Below are positions 1-12,708 of a DNA stretch of 64,000 nt, piece after piece (positions within the stretch are counted from its first letter, which is position 1; each line of letters opens with the position of its first letter). Source of the DNA: Latrodectus hesperus (Eukaryota > Arthropoda > Arachnida > Araneae > Theridiidae); assembly GCA_037975125.1 (NCBI GenBank), contig JAJQOW010000014.1, forward strand, positions 24,575,914 through 24,639,913, given 5' to 3'. The translations under genes and the position numbers were made by a program. The notes under the pieces are model-generated. The model was not told the origin of the DNA. It worked only from the letters and a program-made list of their open reading frames with translations, and did not search any database.

Positions 1-1149
1 AATGAAATGTTATACTGAGTGTCTTTTTATTCATATAAATGAAATTTATAAATTTTCCCGTTTTTAAAGAATATAAATCTTTTTGTATTTCAAATAAATG
101 AGTCGCATTCTTAAATTGAACTACAGATGTTCAATATTTACAACTTGTGATATATCTTATTTTGAATTTTTAATTTAAAAAATAGACAATGTACACACTA
201 AATAGCAAAATATTTTTTATTCAGCGGTTTTCTATTGAAATTTATATTACATACAAAGTTTATTAAAACAAATCATGTGTGCAAAAAATGCTTTAAACAA
301 TTTTTATTTTGAATTAACAGATATTTTAATTTTGGCTTTGGAAAAAAAACTTGAGATGCTAATTTATAATTAAAGCATGATAGTGTCAAAAACAATTTAG
401 TCAAATTAATTTTATCATGGGAATACAGAAATAAGAAGGAAACGTGATAATGCAATTCACACTTCTTTGTTACTTTCATATTATCACATCCACCTTATCT
501 GCGAAAAAATAAATGTCTTCAGCACCATATAAAATACAAATAAAGTTGTTATCTATTTCTATTTTAAATATGGTGCTAAGATATAAGCAAACTATTCCGC
601 TTTTCCTTCATATTTCGAAAAAATATTAAAACTTGCAAACATATATCAACAAATCGACTAACACGAACCTCGTTTCAAATTAGACCAGGGAATAAGAAAA
701 CATAGGGTTACTAATATTAAGTCTGAACAATAGTCACATTTTACACCGCCAAATTATTGCAACTACTCTCTTCAAGTGCGCATGCGTTAGAATTCCCATT
801 TGGAGCCGACGTTCCGGGCCCGGTCTCGAGACGCTTGTATTTTGTTCACAACAAAAAATATTATTTCCAAATTTATAAGCAGTGCTACCAGTATCTGTAA
901 TAAATTAATGTTTATCAATCATATTTAGTAGTCGTATTACTAGCTATTTACGTATCTACAGAGATTTGTAAAAAGTTTAACTATCGTTCGTCGATAGTTG
1001 ATCTAGTTTTGGAATTTGCTTATGGAATTTTGGAGTGGCCTAAAAGTCACGTTCAGTTAAAAGTGTAGGTTATTCCATGAAATTCTTATGCTGATAATGT
1101 AAATTGTACTTTTCATTCCAAAAATCAACTTAATTTAACCAAAATTCAA
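1..1149. other. AT-rich noncoding stretch
   Basis: No credible coding region is seen. A short GC-richer box at about 775-835 (gcgcatgcgttagaatt followed by gagccgacgtt and ctcgagacgct) resembles a second copy at about 43142-43205, so this stretch contains at least one dispersed repeat. The short open frames here are AT-rich chance frames. Confidence 0.5.
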
Positions 1150-1500
1150 TATTAAAAATATATGATTTTTTACAAACACCTATATTTCTTTGGTAATTAG
1201 TAATTTTTTAAATCTACTCCCTCGTGTTACAGGTTAACGTTTTTAAGCTAATGAGGAAAAGGGGCGCGGCGCACTGTTTTCTTTTGTAAGAAACTACTAA
1301 CTTTGTTATAAAGTTTTATGAAAGGAAATTTTTTTGTAAATTTAAAATTATTCTCATACTTTTTTTTAATAGACTGAGTAAGAAAAATTAAAATTTTCTT
1401 GTTATTTGGGTGTACATATTGTGTACTTTCAAATAGCGTTGTCTCAATAAAGGAAAAAATTTGTTGAATTCCTGGCACTGTTATCGGTATGTATAATAAG
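1150..1500 (+). repeat. Dispersed repeat R1, copy 1
   Basis: This copy shares an order of motifs with copies near 10561-10800, 45840-46170, 58830-59110 and 59580-59800: a gtaattagt-like start, then ctcgtgttacaggttaacg, then gaggaaaaggggcgcggcgc, then an actttgtt-like segment and an A/T-rich tail. In two of the other copies R1 lies directly upstream of MULE transposase remnants (minus strand), so it may be the 5' noncoding or terminal part of that transposon. Copies are diverged, roughly 70-80% by eye. Confidence 0.5.
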
Positions 1501-1900
1501 CAAATTTTTTTAATGATGAATAGTATTCAAATAGTGTATTTATATGCAATATAAAAAAATTTTACATCAGAATAAAAATGGGATCTTTTTAATATTCTTG
1601 TGCATGGTACGCACTGAGTACAGTTGAAGTAATGAAAGTTTTACCGATTATATTTCGCACTTGTTACAATTCCTTTTGTAGTGCTATCTGTTGGATTAAG
1701 AAATAATGACGAATGTTTTAAATTTTATAAAAGAATAGAGTAAGAATTAAATAATAAAAAAATTTATAATTAATTAGAATTAAATAATTAAATCTATAAC
1801 ATTTTATATTATTCCAGAAAATTAATAAATCATTATCATTTATGTCTAAGCATTAATTTAAATATTAATAAAACGAGCTTATGTGATAATCTATATAAAG

Positions 1901-3230
1901 TAAGGTACAAGTTCAGTATCCCCATACATATAATTTCTCGCCAAATCTGGAAAGTGTTTTTTTTGTTGTAGTGTTGCCGATTTAAGCTTTTGTTTTTATT
2001 GTAATGTTGCCAAATTTAGTTTTTGTTACTATTATTATTTTTTGTACCAGATTCCATTTTTCTCGTGTTTTAAATAATTTCTACGTTCTATATGCGCTTT
2101 TTTTTTAGTGGAAATAGCTTTTTTAGTTTCACTTCGAGAACTTTCCAGAACTTTCTTTGCTATTTATTCTACGTTTTAATTGGTAGTCATTTTAATTTCG
2201 TTTACTGTTGCTGCTGTTGTGTTTCGTTGACGCCAGTGTCCAAACATCGTAAAAATTTCTTTTTTACTATTTCTTTTACTTTATTTGCTTTTATTTGGTT
2301 TAATTTTAGTATATATTTTTTTATTAAATGATATATTTTATTTTATGTATTTAAAATCGTTAAATATTCCTTTTTCCTTATTTCGTTTTCTTAATTTATT
2401 ATCATCTTTTTGTTGTTTTAATTACTTTATTTCTTGTTTTAATTAAAAATGTCTCATGCTCAAAATGTTGTTGAATAATACCAACAAATTATTTTAGCGA
2501 AAATTAAAGATGATAATGATGGATTTTTTACTTTATCCTGCTCTAGACGAACAGTTGGAAAACCCGGAATTGTTAATAGAATTTTTTTAGTTCAAATTGC
2601 TCAGGATTCCAAATTATTAATTAATTTAGGATCGCAAATATTTATTAATTTTTTAACGGAAATTGGATTTGGAGAAGGTGTAATTATTTTATTTAAATTC
2701 TATAGCTTACATGTATTTTTTTATTGTATTCATGTTTCATTTTTATTGTATTCATGTTTCATTTTTATTTTTTTATTTATTTTTTATTTCATTTTTATTT
2801 TATTTACTTAAAAAGTGTGTATATTTAAAAAATATTTTATTCATGTTTTTTTTTAAATTTTAAAAATTGTATATATTTGAAAAATAAGTTTTTGCATGCT
2901 TTTTTAAATTTTATAAAATGTATATATTTAGAAAAATATTTTTTGCGAGCTCATTTTTTTATATTAGATAATTATTTTTACTAAAATGTGACACTGGTTA
3001 CAAACGAATAAAATGTCGAAATAAATATACCAATTGGCATGTCAGCTTAACTTCATACAAGTAAGTCCATTTATATTTATTTTCCTTTTTAAATTTTCTT
3101 AAATGCTTATTTTTCGATCGAACTTCGGGAAGTTTCCCGTGTTAATAAACGCGCGCCTAGCTTAGCGACTTGGCGTCAAAAAAAATTGCCGCGGTCGCCA
3201 AGTGTATGGTGATACTGAACTTGTTCCTAA
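1901..3230. mobile_element. 1.3-kb element with terminal inverted repeats
   Basis: The left end (1901-1928) and the reverse complement of the right end (3203-3230) match at about 25 of 28 bases, with a perfect core acaagttcagtatc followed by ccataca. A subterminal hairpin near the right end pairs ACTTGGCG (3168-3175) with CGCCAAGT (3196-3203). The interior is very AT-rich with one protein-like segment. I could not identify a convincing target duplication, so the superfamily is unknown. It is probably a non-autonomous or decayed DNA transposon. Confidence 0.5.
2450..2686 (+). pseudogene. Unrecognised coding-like segment inside the TIR element
   Basis: From the ATG at 2450 the frame reads about 78 codons with protein-like composition (SRRTVGKPGIVNRIFLVQ is a typical stretch) and only one internal stop, a TAA near 2476. 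The flanks are much more AT-rich and stop-dense, so this looks like a once-coding exon or a decayed transposon ORF. The segment ends near ggagaaggtg, which could be a splice donor. I do not recognise the family and assign no function. Confidence 0.25.
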
Positions 3231-3887
3231 AATAATTTTTATTATTTATATGCAACACTTCATTAATTGCAATATTTTGATTTTTCCTGTAATGCTATAA
3301 TTTCTTTTATGAGGCAAAGAAATATAAGTTATTTCTCTATAAACAGTTTTTCTGTGAAAATTTTTAAACTTACAAATTTTCTTATACATATTTCATTCAA
3401 TATAAATTATATTTGTTTCCTTACTTTTTTATTTGTTATAAGCAAATCTTCAAATTACTCAATTGTAATTTTCAGAGATTTCCAATGTAAAATAAAATAA
3501 TAATTTAGACGCGATTATGTAATTTCTATTTTGGAACTTAATTAGCTTATTTTTATATTTGAGTTTAGTATGTTTTTTCCAACTATATATAAATGAATTT
3601 TTATAATTAATTGGCAAAACGTTTACGAAGAACTGCAAAGTGAGAGTTTTAATCAATAATAAAGTGCTCTTTAGTTTAAATTTGCTTATAAATGTACAGC
3701 AATTAATCACAAAAATTAACTTAAATTCTTTTATTTTTCTATCGTTAAACAATGAATTATAGTAAAAAATATTTTTTTAAATATTAGAAAATTTTTTTTA
3801 TTATAGAAGACATGTATATATTTATGTAGTTGATAAATCAGTTTTTTTTTAAATAAAAATTGCATTAACTCACATAACTTGTTTCAG
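3231..3887. other. AT-rich spacer
   Basis: I see no supported gene or structured repeat. The open frames on both strands are low-complexity A/T frames. Confidence 0.4.
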
Positions 3888-3899
3888 TTACCTGAATTT

Positions 3900-5866
3900 C
3901 TTAAATTCTAAATGCATTAAATAATTCATCTATTAAAACCAACTTCATCAAAAATTATATGGCTCTTCCAAAAGATATAACGGATTTAAATAAGAAACGC
4001 CATAAAATTAGAAAACATTATCAAAATACTTTAAATCCTGCTTTCAAAATTCAAATGAATAAATTAAAAAGAGAAATAAAAGAAATATGTGCCATCTAAA
4101 GCAAGAAAATTGGGAAGATAAAATTAACGACCTAAGTACTCAATATAACTCACTTTGGACTTTAAGTAGAGTGTTGAAAAGAGATAAAATCAACACACAA
4201 CAGAGCAATTCTAGCCTCTCATGGTTTTGTTTATACAGATCATGAAAAAGTTGAAATATTTACAGACAAAATGGAAAAACAAATTTCAAGAAAATTCCTC
4301 CCCTTCCAATGATATCTTCACCACAAATATTTTAAATGATACCATCTCTTTTTCTTCAAAACCATCAGAATGAACCTATTACAACTGAAGATGAAGTTAT
4401 TAATATAATATCCAACCTAAAGAAACGCAAAGCTCCAGGCCTTGAAAAAATTTCCAACAATATGATCAAGCATCTACCTGAGAATAAAGTTATGCATATT
4501 ACCAATATTTTCAACTTATGCTTAAATATTAATTATTTTCCAGACTATTGGAAAGAAGCTGAAATTAATTTCTTCCCAAAACCTGTAAAAGATTCCACTA
4601 ACCCTGAAAATCATAAACCCATTAGCCTATTACCAACTCTTTCAAAAATCTTCGAGAGAATGATGTACAACAGATTAAAATCCTACTTGAAATTACTTCC
4701 TGTTGAACAGTATGGCTTCAGACAAGAATTATCTACAACCAATCAACTCATAAGAATATGCGAATTTATAGGCAAAGGTTCATACCTTAAGGAATACTCT
4801 GAATTTCTTATATTAGACGTGGCCAAAGCCTTTGACAGGGTTTGGCACCAAGGCCTTATATATAAATTATTGCATCTCGGAATAGCTCACAATATAGTTT
4901 ACATTATGAATAGCTACCTAAATCATAGAAAATTAAATATCAAACTAAATAACAGTATATCTACAACTAGACCAATAAAAGCAGGAGTCCCGCAGGGAAG
5001 CATATTAGGTCCAATACTTTATTTATTTTATGCAGTTGATTTTCCAGTTAAAGATGACATACATAGCCTTACTGCTTTTTATGCTGATGACCATGGAATA
5101 GATGTAAGATCCAAAAATCCAAGTTTTGCTATTTCTAAACTTTAAAACAAAATCACTGATATAGAAGAAAAATATACCAACTGGAAAATAGTCATTAATG
5201 CTTCTAAATCAAAACTTATGGTCATAATCAGAAAACCAGGAAAATATAAAATTAATATCAACTTTATATATTCGGCGAACCCATTGAAAAAGCTAATAAA
5301 GCAAAATATCTAAGACTTCTCATCAATGGCAGACTCACATGGAGGGCTTAACTTAAAGCTAAACTTACTTAAACCTTAGTAGACTACTTCACATCTCAAC
5401 TATCAGACCCATCATTACATATGCTGCCCCTGCATGGTGCTATCTCTCCAAGCAAGATATTCATCTTTTAAACACTTTTCAGAATAAAGTACTTTGAAGA
5501 ATTATCAATGCTCCCTATTTCCTACGGAACAAAAACATTCGGAAGGATCTCAATTTAGATGAATTAATTCAACCTATTCAAAAACTTAATATATTAATTT
5601 TTACAAGCAAGCATCCAAATGCACTGCTGGAGACTTTGATAAACTCTTTGATGCTCATATTCTCCCTGAGGATGCCCAAGTCAGACCTATTGCGGCCTTT
5701 TAATAAAAATTCATCAGACGCAATACTCTCTAAGGCTTTTGCCTAATCATTTTTAATTTCAATAACTACACACACAGTTAAGGTTTGTATTTAATTTAAC
5801 AATTGAGATGAATGAGTAGGTGCCTTTGGGCAGGAACTCAGCTATTTAAATACAACAGCAAGGCAA
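3900..5866 (+). mobile_element. Jockey element D (old, 5'-truncated relative of A)
   Basis: This is a 5'-truncated non-LTR retrotransposon flanked by a perfect 12-bp target duplication, TTACCTGAATTT, at 3888-3899 and 5867-5878. The body is colinear with the end of ORF2 and the 3' UTR of element A. The 3' UTR keeps the terminal stem-loop (GAGT at 5814-5817 pairing with ACTC, inner GCC with GGC) before homology to A ends. The many substitutions and frame breaks show that it is much older than A1 and A2. Confidence 0.85.
3922..5746 (+). pseudogene. Broken reverse transcriptase of Jockey element D
   Basis: This is a remnant of the RT half of a Jockey ORF2 from the linker before the RT domain to the C-terminus; the endonuclease is missing. 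The longest open part, 4336-5145, shows the RT blocks in order: RKAPG, a HKPISLLPTLSKIFER-like block, YGFRQELSTT, the first-aspartate block LDVAKAFDRVW, GVPQGSILGP, and the catalytic YADD. The YADD block is followed by HG where A has TG. Before and after this segment the frame is lost several times; for example a stop near 5145 precedes the thumb region, and a deletion removes part of the C-terminal domain around 5350-5380. The original stop survives at 5744-5746. The product is certainly non-functional. Confidence 0.85.
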
Positions 5867-5879
5867 TTACCTGAATTTT

Positions 5880-8770
5880 AATCTATTTATAAAAAGTAAA
5901 GTAGCTTTGCAATTCAAAATTTGATTCTAAGAGATCCAACGGTATTGGAAGTATATTTAACTGAAAAGCTTCCAAATCTTATGCCCTACCCATCAACGAA
6001 GGCAATCCTATAACTAGAGGTCCAAAAGCAAGTTTTAGAAAATGCGTCGTTCTAAAGCTGGAAAGCGAATACAGTAAAGTACACTTTTAGAAAATCCTCG
6101 TGCTTCCAAAAATGTAAGCGAAAATGTTAATGAAAATGAAAATAATATTATAAACATAAAAAAAACACGAATTAAAAGGTGAATGTCCTTATAGTGAGAA
6201 AACTTATAAATTATGAAGAATATAATAATGAAATAAAATAATGAAGGTAAACATGAGGAAAAAAATAGTCTAAATTTTTAAAAATTATAGCTAAAATCTC
6301 TATAGAAGAATGGAACACAGAACTTGCTAAATATTAATTAAATACTTGAAACTTTATATTAAAAATAGCGATTAATAATTTTTTACTGAAAATATTTAAT
6401 AAATAACTATTTGTTTATTAAATAATGAAATTTAACAAGAAATATATTGTGAATAAAAATTTTAGGTTTAAAGTTTCAACATCAGAACTTCATGAAAATC
6501 TAGAAAAATTTTTGAATAAAAGTTATGATTTTTAGGGAATTATGAGTATAAAATTATAATATTAATACGACTTCAAGATCATATTTTGTTTTATACTTTC
6601 TCTCTAATGAATTATAAATAGGTTACACAGGGTAGCAAAATTTAAGAGATGACTCAATAGATTATGTGCAACTTGTCTTAGAAGTATATATATATATAGT
6701 GACATAAAATTTTTCTTTTCAGAGATGTAGTAACGGATTTCTGATGAATCAAGAGCTCTGATTTTTTTTCCGAGAATGATAAAAATATTATTTGAAATAA
6801 AGTATATAAGATCATAATTATTTAGAATTGGAGACAGAAGCAATAAGTTGGTAATAAAGGTTTAAAAAAGTTAGAAATGGGAATTAAAAAAAATAGACTT
6901 CAAAAATTATTATGCAATGTGATCTCTTTTCACTTCTACATACACATAAAAAAGGGGTTTCTGCTGCCATTAGCATTGTTGAGCACAATTTGAAGAATTC
7001 AAGTTTCTTTTTCCTACAGTACCTTCAAAGAATTTACTCCAAGGGAAAGCTACGTATTGCCTTTGCCAAGAATTTTACAAACTCTTTGTAGAGTTAAGTT
7101 CAGGCTACGGCTTAGTTTAGTTTATAAAGAATTTGTCAATCAAATTTATAGACCAAAGAAAAATATGAACGCAAAGTTTAATTACTATTAAGCAGTGGAC
7201 TTAATATGCGTTCTATGACCTACCAAATATTTTTGTTTATTTGTTTACATCTTACGCCACGTGCGCTGGAGAGCTGCACATTTCTCACTATTTGCATAAC
7301 TCAGTAAGGTGCGTTTAACTTGAAATTTGCATAATTTTCTGGTCCTTTTTTTGGTGTATTTTCAGTGCCGTGCAAAGTAAAATTTTTTGTACTGATATAA
7401 CAGTGGATGTTAATTTAAGTTCATATACCTGATCCCGTATCAGCCATCCTTATGGCAGAGTTGCATCCCTCGTTATTTAAACAAAAAGTACAAAGAGTTG
7501 AGCATTACCAATATTTTATTACTGTAAATTAACAATAATTGGAGCCATCACATTAATTCTGAACTCGATTATAAATTAAATACATTCATTGACATTAATT
7601 CTAAACTCAATCATAAATACTTGGTATCTCACATTCAGCGAGTTCTCCAATAATATATGTGTACAAAATTATTGAAACAACATAAGGATTATTAATTTTT
7701 TGTTTACCAATAGAACAAAACAGGAAAAAATTGGTTTTTAAAAATAAATCAATTTTCTTAATAGTGAAGTTTAGAGATATTTATTAACTATCTGAAAAAA
7801 TATTTTAATGTCAGTATTAAACTATTACTTACAATAGGTAATAATACTTGTTGCAGGGAAGGAACGATTATATTCTATAAACATAATAAGAAAAAAATAT
7901 TTTATATACTGGATTTCTCTTTTCTAGTTTCGATAAAGTACAATCTTCAGAAGGTACAATTGAAATTATGTTTTAAATTTATGCAAGTCAATAAAAAAGA
8001 ATTACTCTAAATGAAGTATAAATTCCTGTTAAAGAATTTAGAAAAAATACCGATACAAAATATAGAGCAGAAATTAGTAAATTAGGAAGTTTCCAGACCA
8101 TAGCATGGTACACACCAAAAAGAGGCAGAATCTATTGCAAAATTGCATTACGTAAAACTTTTATTTTTAAAATGCTGTCAACGAAGGAAAAATTTTCCAA
8201 TAATATAGATTAATGCAAAAATTGCCTTTCCTCAAAAGCCATGTAAAAGTGCAAATCCATAAGTTACCAAAGGTTCATAAATTATTCAAGTTTAAAAAAT
8301 ATAAACAATAATGAACTCAAATACCTCTTGAAGAATTCAAGTTTCTACGATAATTCTCAACAGCTAAGCAACTCTTTAAATTATTTGAATTTAATAGAAT
8401 AGACATCAATCTCATAAGCATCACCACTTTTCTTAAATAAGTTGCATTTAAAAAGAATTAAACAAAATCTGAACTATTTGTCTTTCAATGTTATCGATTT
8501 ATAAGAATGCATCAGCTATTTTGAAATGGAATTGCAAAGAATGCGATCATTAATTTATAAAGACCTGGCGATACCATTCGCTAATTAGCATGTCATTAAA
8601 ATTATATGGATATATCATCATATATTGATTCTTTAAGTACTGAATAAATATTTCAACCATGCAAGTTATTATCCTCAAATGTATAGAAGCCTCATTAAGA
8701 AGATATGCTAGAATCATCAGATTTAAAAATATTTTTTATCATATTCTACCAACTTAAATTAACGGAACAA
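5880..8770 (+). repeat. Duplicated noncoding block alpha
   Basis: Segments of this block match, in the same order, segments of 47970-51670: about 5930-6330 with 47990-48370, 6930-7170 with 49000-49260, 7200-7480 with 49345-49395 plus 50943-51190, and 8310-8760 with 51240-51670. The Tc1 body present in the other block is missing here, but its right end is kept at about 7255-7385. A short start-like frame at 6042 (MRRSKAGKR) recurs in diverged form at 48086. Resemblance is by eye and roughly 75%. Confidence 0.55.
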
Positions 8771-9503
8771 ATTAATAAATCGCTGGATATCATTTTACTA
8801 TTAGGATTTCTTATTGATTAACACTGGCCTTAAATTTGGTGAGATTACAAACTGTAAACGAATCTGGTATCGATTAAGAAGTGCTACCTGAAAGACGTCT
8901 AACTTTTAATGGCTTTTGCTTAGTGATTGAATAAATATTGTTCAGTTGGTACAGTCATGGCAAATTCATCCACATTTGTTAAAACAGCAATCATTAATCA
9001 GTTCTATAATTCAATCAATAATACCATGTGTTCTTAGGGAAGATTCTTTGTGTTGTAAACTACTATTTAGCCTCAGAAAATGAATGCACCACCAGCATTC
9101 GATTCATTTCTTCTGTTAGAAGCAAAGAAGTATTAAAAATCAATATATTACCTTATTTTGCTTCTATGATTTGTGATTTTTCGTGCATACTTTTCTTAAA
9201 TATAATTTGTCAAATAATTCCACTCTATAATTAATAAATTATACTTTTGTTAAACTGAAACAAAGCTGGATAATCAGTTGCCACATATAACGTTTTTTCT
9301 TCCTAATTGTGAAGAGTAGAATGCCAAAATATTTTAATTAGGTGTATGTATTAACCTGTCACGGATCGATGTAAACAGTAATTTCTAAGGTATGGTAAAA
9401 TTTAATATTATTATATTTTGTTAGTATAACTTTTTTAAAGTGCAATTTTTTTACACTTTGGAAATCGTTGAGATAAACTATATTTTATTTAGCTTACTTA
9501 CTT
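8771..9503. other. AT-rich spacer
   Basis: There is no supported feature. Short open frames lack homology-like blocks. Confidence 0.4.
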
Positions 9504-9804
9504 TTTAATATTTTTGAATCTGCGAATATGTCCAACCATAAGTCGCTTTTTCAGTTGTCTATTAATGATCAACTCGTTAGGGAACGCAGATTTACCATAT
9601 TCTTCAACAAGCCAGGGAAAACCATTTATCTGTAATCATTTACCTGCCATTAACTTTCTATCATCCAATAAACTTTCGATTGCCAAATTTATTTTCATCC
9701 ATTTCCACAATCACACCTGATCCTCCTATTATTTCATTCGTTTTCAAAGACACTTCCACACACACTTCAAGACAAGAATTTTTCGAACAACTACAACTTG
9801 ACAT
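9504..9804 (-). pseudogene. Merlin/IS1595-like transposase fragment
   Basis: On the minus strand from about 9804 the translation contains GGSGVIVEMDENKFGNRK. This resembles the GGPGxxVEIDESxFGxRK block around the first catalytic Asp of the IS1595/ISXO2-type (Merlin) DDE transposases. After a frame break it continues with INGFPWLVEEYGKSAFPNEL, which fits the block normally reading G-W-V-F-G-G-V-E. Stops follow GNRKFIG and one lies inside the second block, and the remaining catalytic residues are not found, so this is a short dead remnant. The family call rests on motif recall and should be tested by a protein search. Confidence 0.4.
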
Positions 9805-10558
<754 letters not shown>

Positions 10559-10560
10559 GA

Positions 10561-10800
10561 TAAGTATGACTTTGTACAAATACCTATCTATATTTCTTTT
10601 GTAATTAGCAGTCTTTCAAAGCTACTGTCCTTGTGTTGCATGTTTATGTTTTCGAGCTGACGAGAAAAAGGGGCGCGGCATACTATTTTCATTTTTAAAA
10701 TACTAATAACTTTATGTAAGATAATCGGAAAGGAAAATTTTTCATATATATTTTAAAGAATGATTCATATATTTTTTTATAGACTGTAAGAAAAAATTGT
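10561..10800 (+). repeat. Dispersed repeat R1, copy 2
   Basis: This copy carries ctgtccttgtgttgcatg, then cgagctgacgagaaaaagg and ggcgcggcatac, followed by the actttatg segment and the A/T tail, in the same order as the other R1 copies. Confidence 0.5.
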
Positions 10801-10931
10801 TATTTTCTATATGTTTATTTTGCACTTTAAAAAAGCACTATACCGTGATGAAAAAGAAAGAAGTTGATTTTAAAGCTTTACCACCAGTTTTTTTACTAAA
10901 CAAAATTATACAAATAAATGCAGCAGTTATT

Positions 10932-10950
10932 ATAAGAAAAAGTCGAATCA
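10932..10950 (+). repeat. Target-site-like direct repeat T, copy 1 (left edge of the Jockey stack)
   Basis: The sequence ataagaaaaagtcgaatca immediately precedes element A1. Close copies occur at 15521-15538 (A1/A2 junction), 21076-21093 (A2/B junction) and 29890-29907 (after the end of B, ataagaaaaagtaaatga). The outer two copies behave as the target duplication of the whole stack. Confidence 0.75.
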
Positions 10951-10983
10951 TTCTTTGGGACTTGGTCATACAGTGCAGACGTG
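10948..10983 (+). promoter_or_regulatory. Internal TATA-less promoter of A1 (initiator + DPE)
   Basis: TCATTC at 10948-10953 matches the arthropod initiator TCAKTY with A+1 at 10950. AGACGTG at 10977-10983 sits exactly at +28 to +34 and matches the downstream promoter element consensus RGWCGTG. Drosophila Jockey-clade elements are known to use such internal promoters. The identical arrangement is present in A2. Confidence 0.8.
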
Positions 10984-11073
10984 CCTGAGTACTAGAGATC
11001 TTCTTTATCTCGAAATACCCATTTCTGCGCTATTTTACCTCCATTCTTCTCGTCACCTTACTGAAGCTCAATT

Positions 11074-12708
11074 ATGAGCGAAAATACACCCCCTCCCGAG
11101 GGAGGAGGGCCATTTCAAACACAGGCGCCTGTCGATTGTTCCGGTGGTTTGTCCTTTTCAGGATTGCCTTTGCCGACAATCAATGGTGCGGGATCTTGCA
11201 CTTCTGATCCCAACACGGATAGGATTACACCAGACAACGGAAACACCACCACGGATATGGAATTAGCACATAAAAATTACCTCAATTTACTTAAACAAAT
11301 AGCTGATATTGAAAATAAAGAAAATCCCGACTATGCAAAATCTAACAAACTTTACCGTGAAGCAATGCGTATTCTTGCAGGCATTGCCTTTCAAAATCTA
11401 GAACAAAAATCAAAAAATAAAAATTCTGACTTGAGTAAACCCAGCGAAGATACGGAAATGGAAATTCAGTCGGACTCTTCCGAAAGCATTTCTCACTCTG
11501 AAGCCCCGCCCACTGACGAGCAAGGCTTTACTCTCATTGGCCAAAAGAAGAAAAACAGAAAACGACGCAAAGCTGCACAAAAAACGAATAAAACTAAGAA
11601 AATAAATTCTGAAATAACTCCTGTCAAACCAAATACATCAAATAACTCAAATAATATTGAAAATAATAAACACATTCAAATGGAAACAAATAAAAATGAA
11701 GAAACTAATATTTCAGATAAAAATATTAATAATAATACACAAGCAGAAGAACAAAATGATACTTCTGGTTTCCAATTTGATAAGAAAGCAACAAAAATTC
11801 CCCCCATAATTGTCAAAGACTCCAAAGTCACATGGAAAACTCTTAGCCAAGAACTAGATCAAATTGTTCCCGACCAATATACAGCAAAAATAAATGGATC
11901 AGATACATTTACCATCAAAGTTAATTCCCCTGATGCACACAGAAAAGTCACAAAATTATTTGAAAATAAAAATTTTAAATTTCACTCCTATATTCTTCCA
12001 GATGACAAAGATATAAAAATTGTGATTAGAAGCCTCCCTTACGACGCAGATCTTGTAGAAATTCAACAGGAACTTGCCAAACTAGGTTTTATGGCCACTA
12101 AAGTGGTACAATTAACATCTTATAGAAACGGTGAAAGAATTAAAATACCTCTCTACTTAGTCACTCTTCCCAAGACCAAAAAATCTGAAGAAATATATCA
12201 CATTCAATACTTAATGCGTCTTCGAATAACAGTTGAACATTATAGAGGAAGAAGAGGACCACCGCAGTGTCATAGATGTCAACAATTTTTTCATGCTCAA
12301 AATTCTTGCCGTCACGAACCTAAATGCGTCAAATGTGCTGGCCAACATTTAACCAACGAATGTACAAAATCTAAAGAAGAACCTCCCAAATGTGCAAATT
12401 GCGATGGTACTCACACAGCGAACTTCTCTGGATGTCCCAAAAACCCACTTTCTCCTGAAAATCTCAAGAAAAAAGAATTAAAATACTCAGATAGAATTAT
12501 CGTAAACAAAACAGTAATAAATAAATCTTATTCAGACGCAATTAAAAATAAAAATTCAGCAGACATTTCTGAAGCAAAAAACGTTTTGGAAGAATTAAAA
12601 AATATGCTAAATTGGATTAAGAACTCAGGCTTAATTGAATCAATCAACGCTATCAGATCTGGCCACATAGCCACCTCAGTCACCACACCTCAAACCAATA
12701 ATGGTTAA
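11074..12708 (+). CDS. Jockey A1 ORF1: gag-like nucleic-acid-binding protein (544 aa)
   Basis: This encodes the RNA-binding ORF1 protein that packages Jockey RNA into ribonucleoprotein particles. The first 90 residues are Pro/Gly/Ser-rich. A basic patch near residues 152-172 (KKKNRKRRKAAQK) looks like a nuclear localisation or RNA-binding signal, followed by an Asn-rich linker. A folded region at about 245-390 precedes three zinc knuckles beginning near residue 399: C-x2-C-x4-H-x4-C (CHRCQQFFHAQNSC), CVKCAGQHLTNEC and CANCDGTHTANFSGC. This matches the pre-C2HC plus CCHC layout of Jockey-clade ORF1 proteins. The ATG at 11074 is the first in the element and starts right after the short 5' UTR. 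The stop codon overlaps the ORF2 start by 8 nt. It is intact, with no frameshift. Confidence 0.93.
   Translation: MSENTPPPEGGGPFQTQAPVDCSGGLSFSGLPLPTINGAGSCTSDPNTDRITPDNGNTTTDMELAHKNYLNLLKQIADIENKENPDYAKSNKLYREAMRILAGIAFQNLEQKSKNKNSDLSKPSEDTEMEIQSDSSESISHSEAPPTDEQGFTLIGQKKKNRKRRKAAQKTNKTKKINSEITPVKPNTSNNSNNIENNKHIQMETNKNEETNISDKNINNNTQAEEQNDTSGFQFDKKATKIPPIIVKDSKVTWKTLSQELDQIVPDQYTAKINGSDTFTIKVNSPDAHRKVTKLFENKNFKFHSYILPDDKDIKIVIRSLPYDADLVEIQQELAKLGFMATKVVQLTSYRNGERIKIPLYLVTLPKTKKSEEIYHIQYLMRLRITVEHYRGRRGPPQCHRCQQFFHAQNSCRHEPKCVKCAGQHLTNECTKSKEEPPKCANCDGTHTANFSGCPKNPLSPENLKKKELKYSDRIIVNKTVINKSYSDAIKNKNSADISEAKNVLEELKNMLNWIKNSGLIESINAIRSGHIATSVTTPQTNNG

Noticed and set aside
2092..2331. 79-codon + strand frame rich in Phe and Cys
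   Set aside because: It is a consequence of T-rich sequence inside the TIR element; no recognisable domain.
10797..10988. Small + strand open frame before A1
   Set aside because: It overlaps the R1 repeat and runs into the A1 promoter and 5' UTR; no coding signature.
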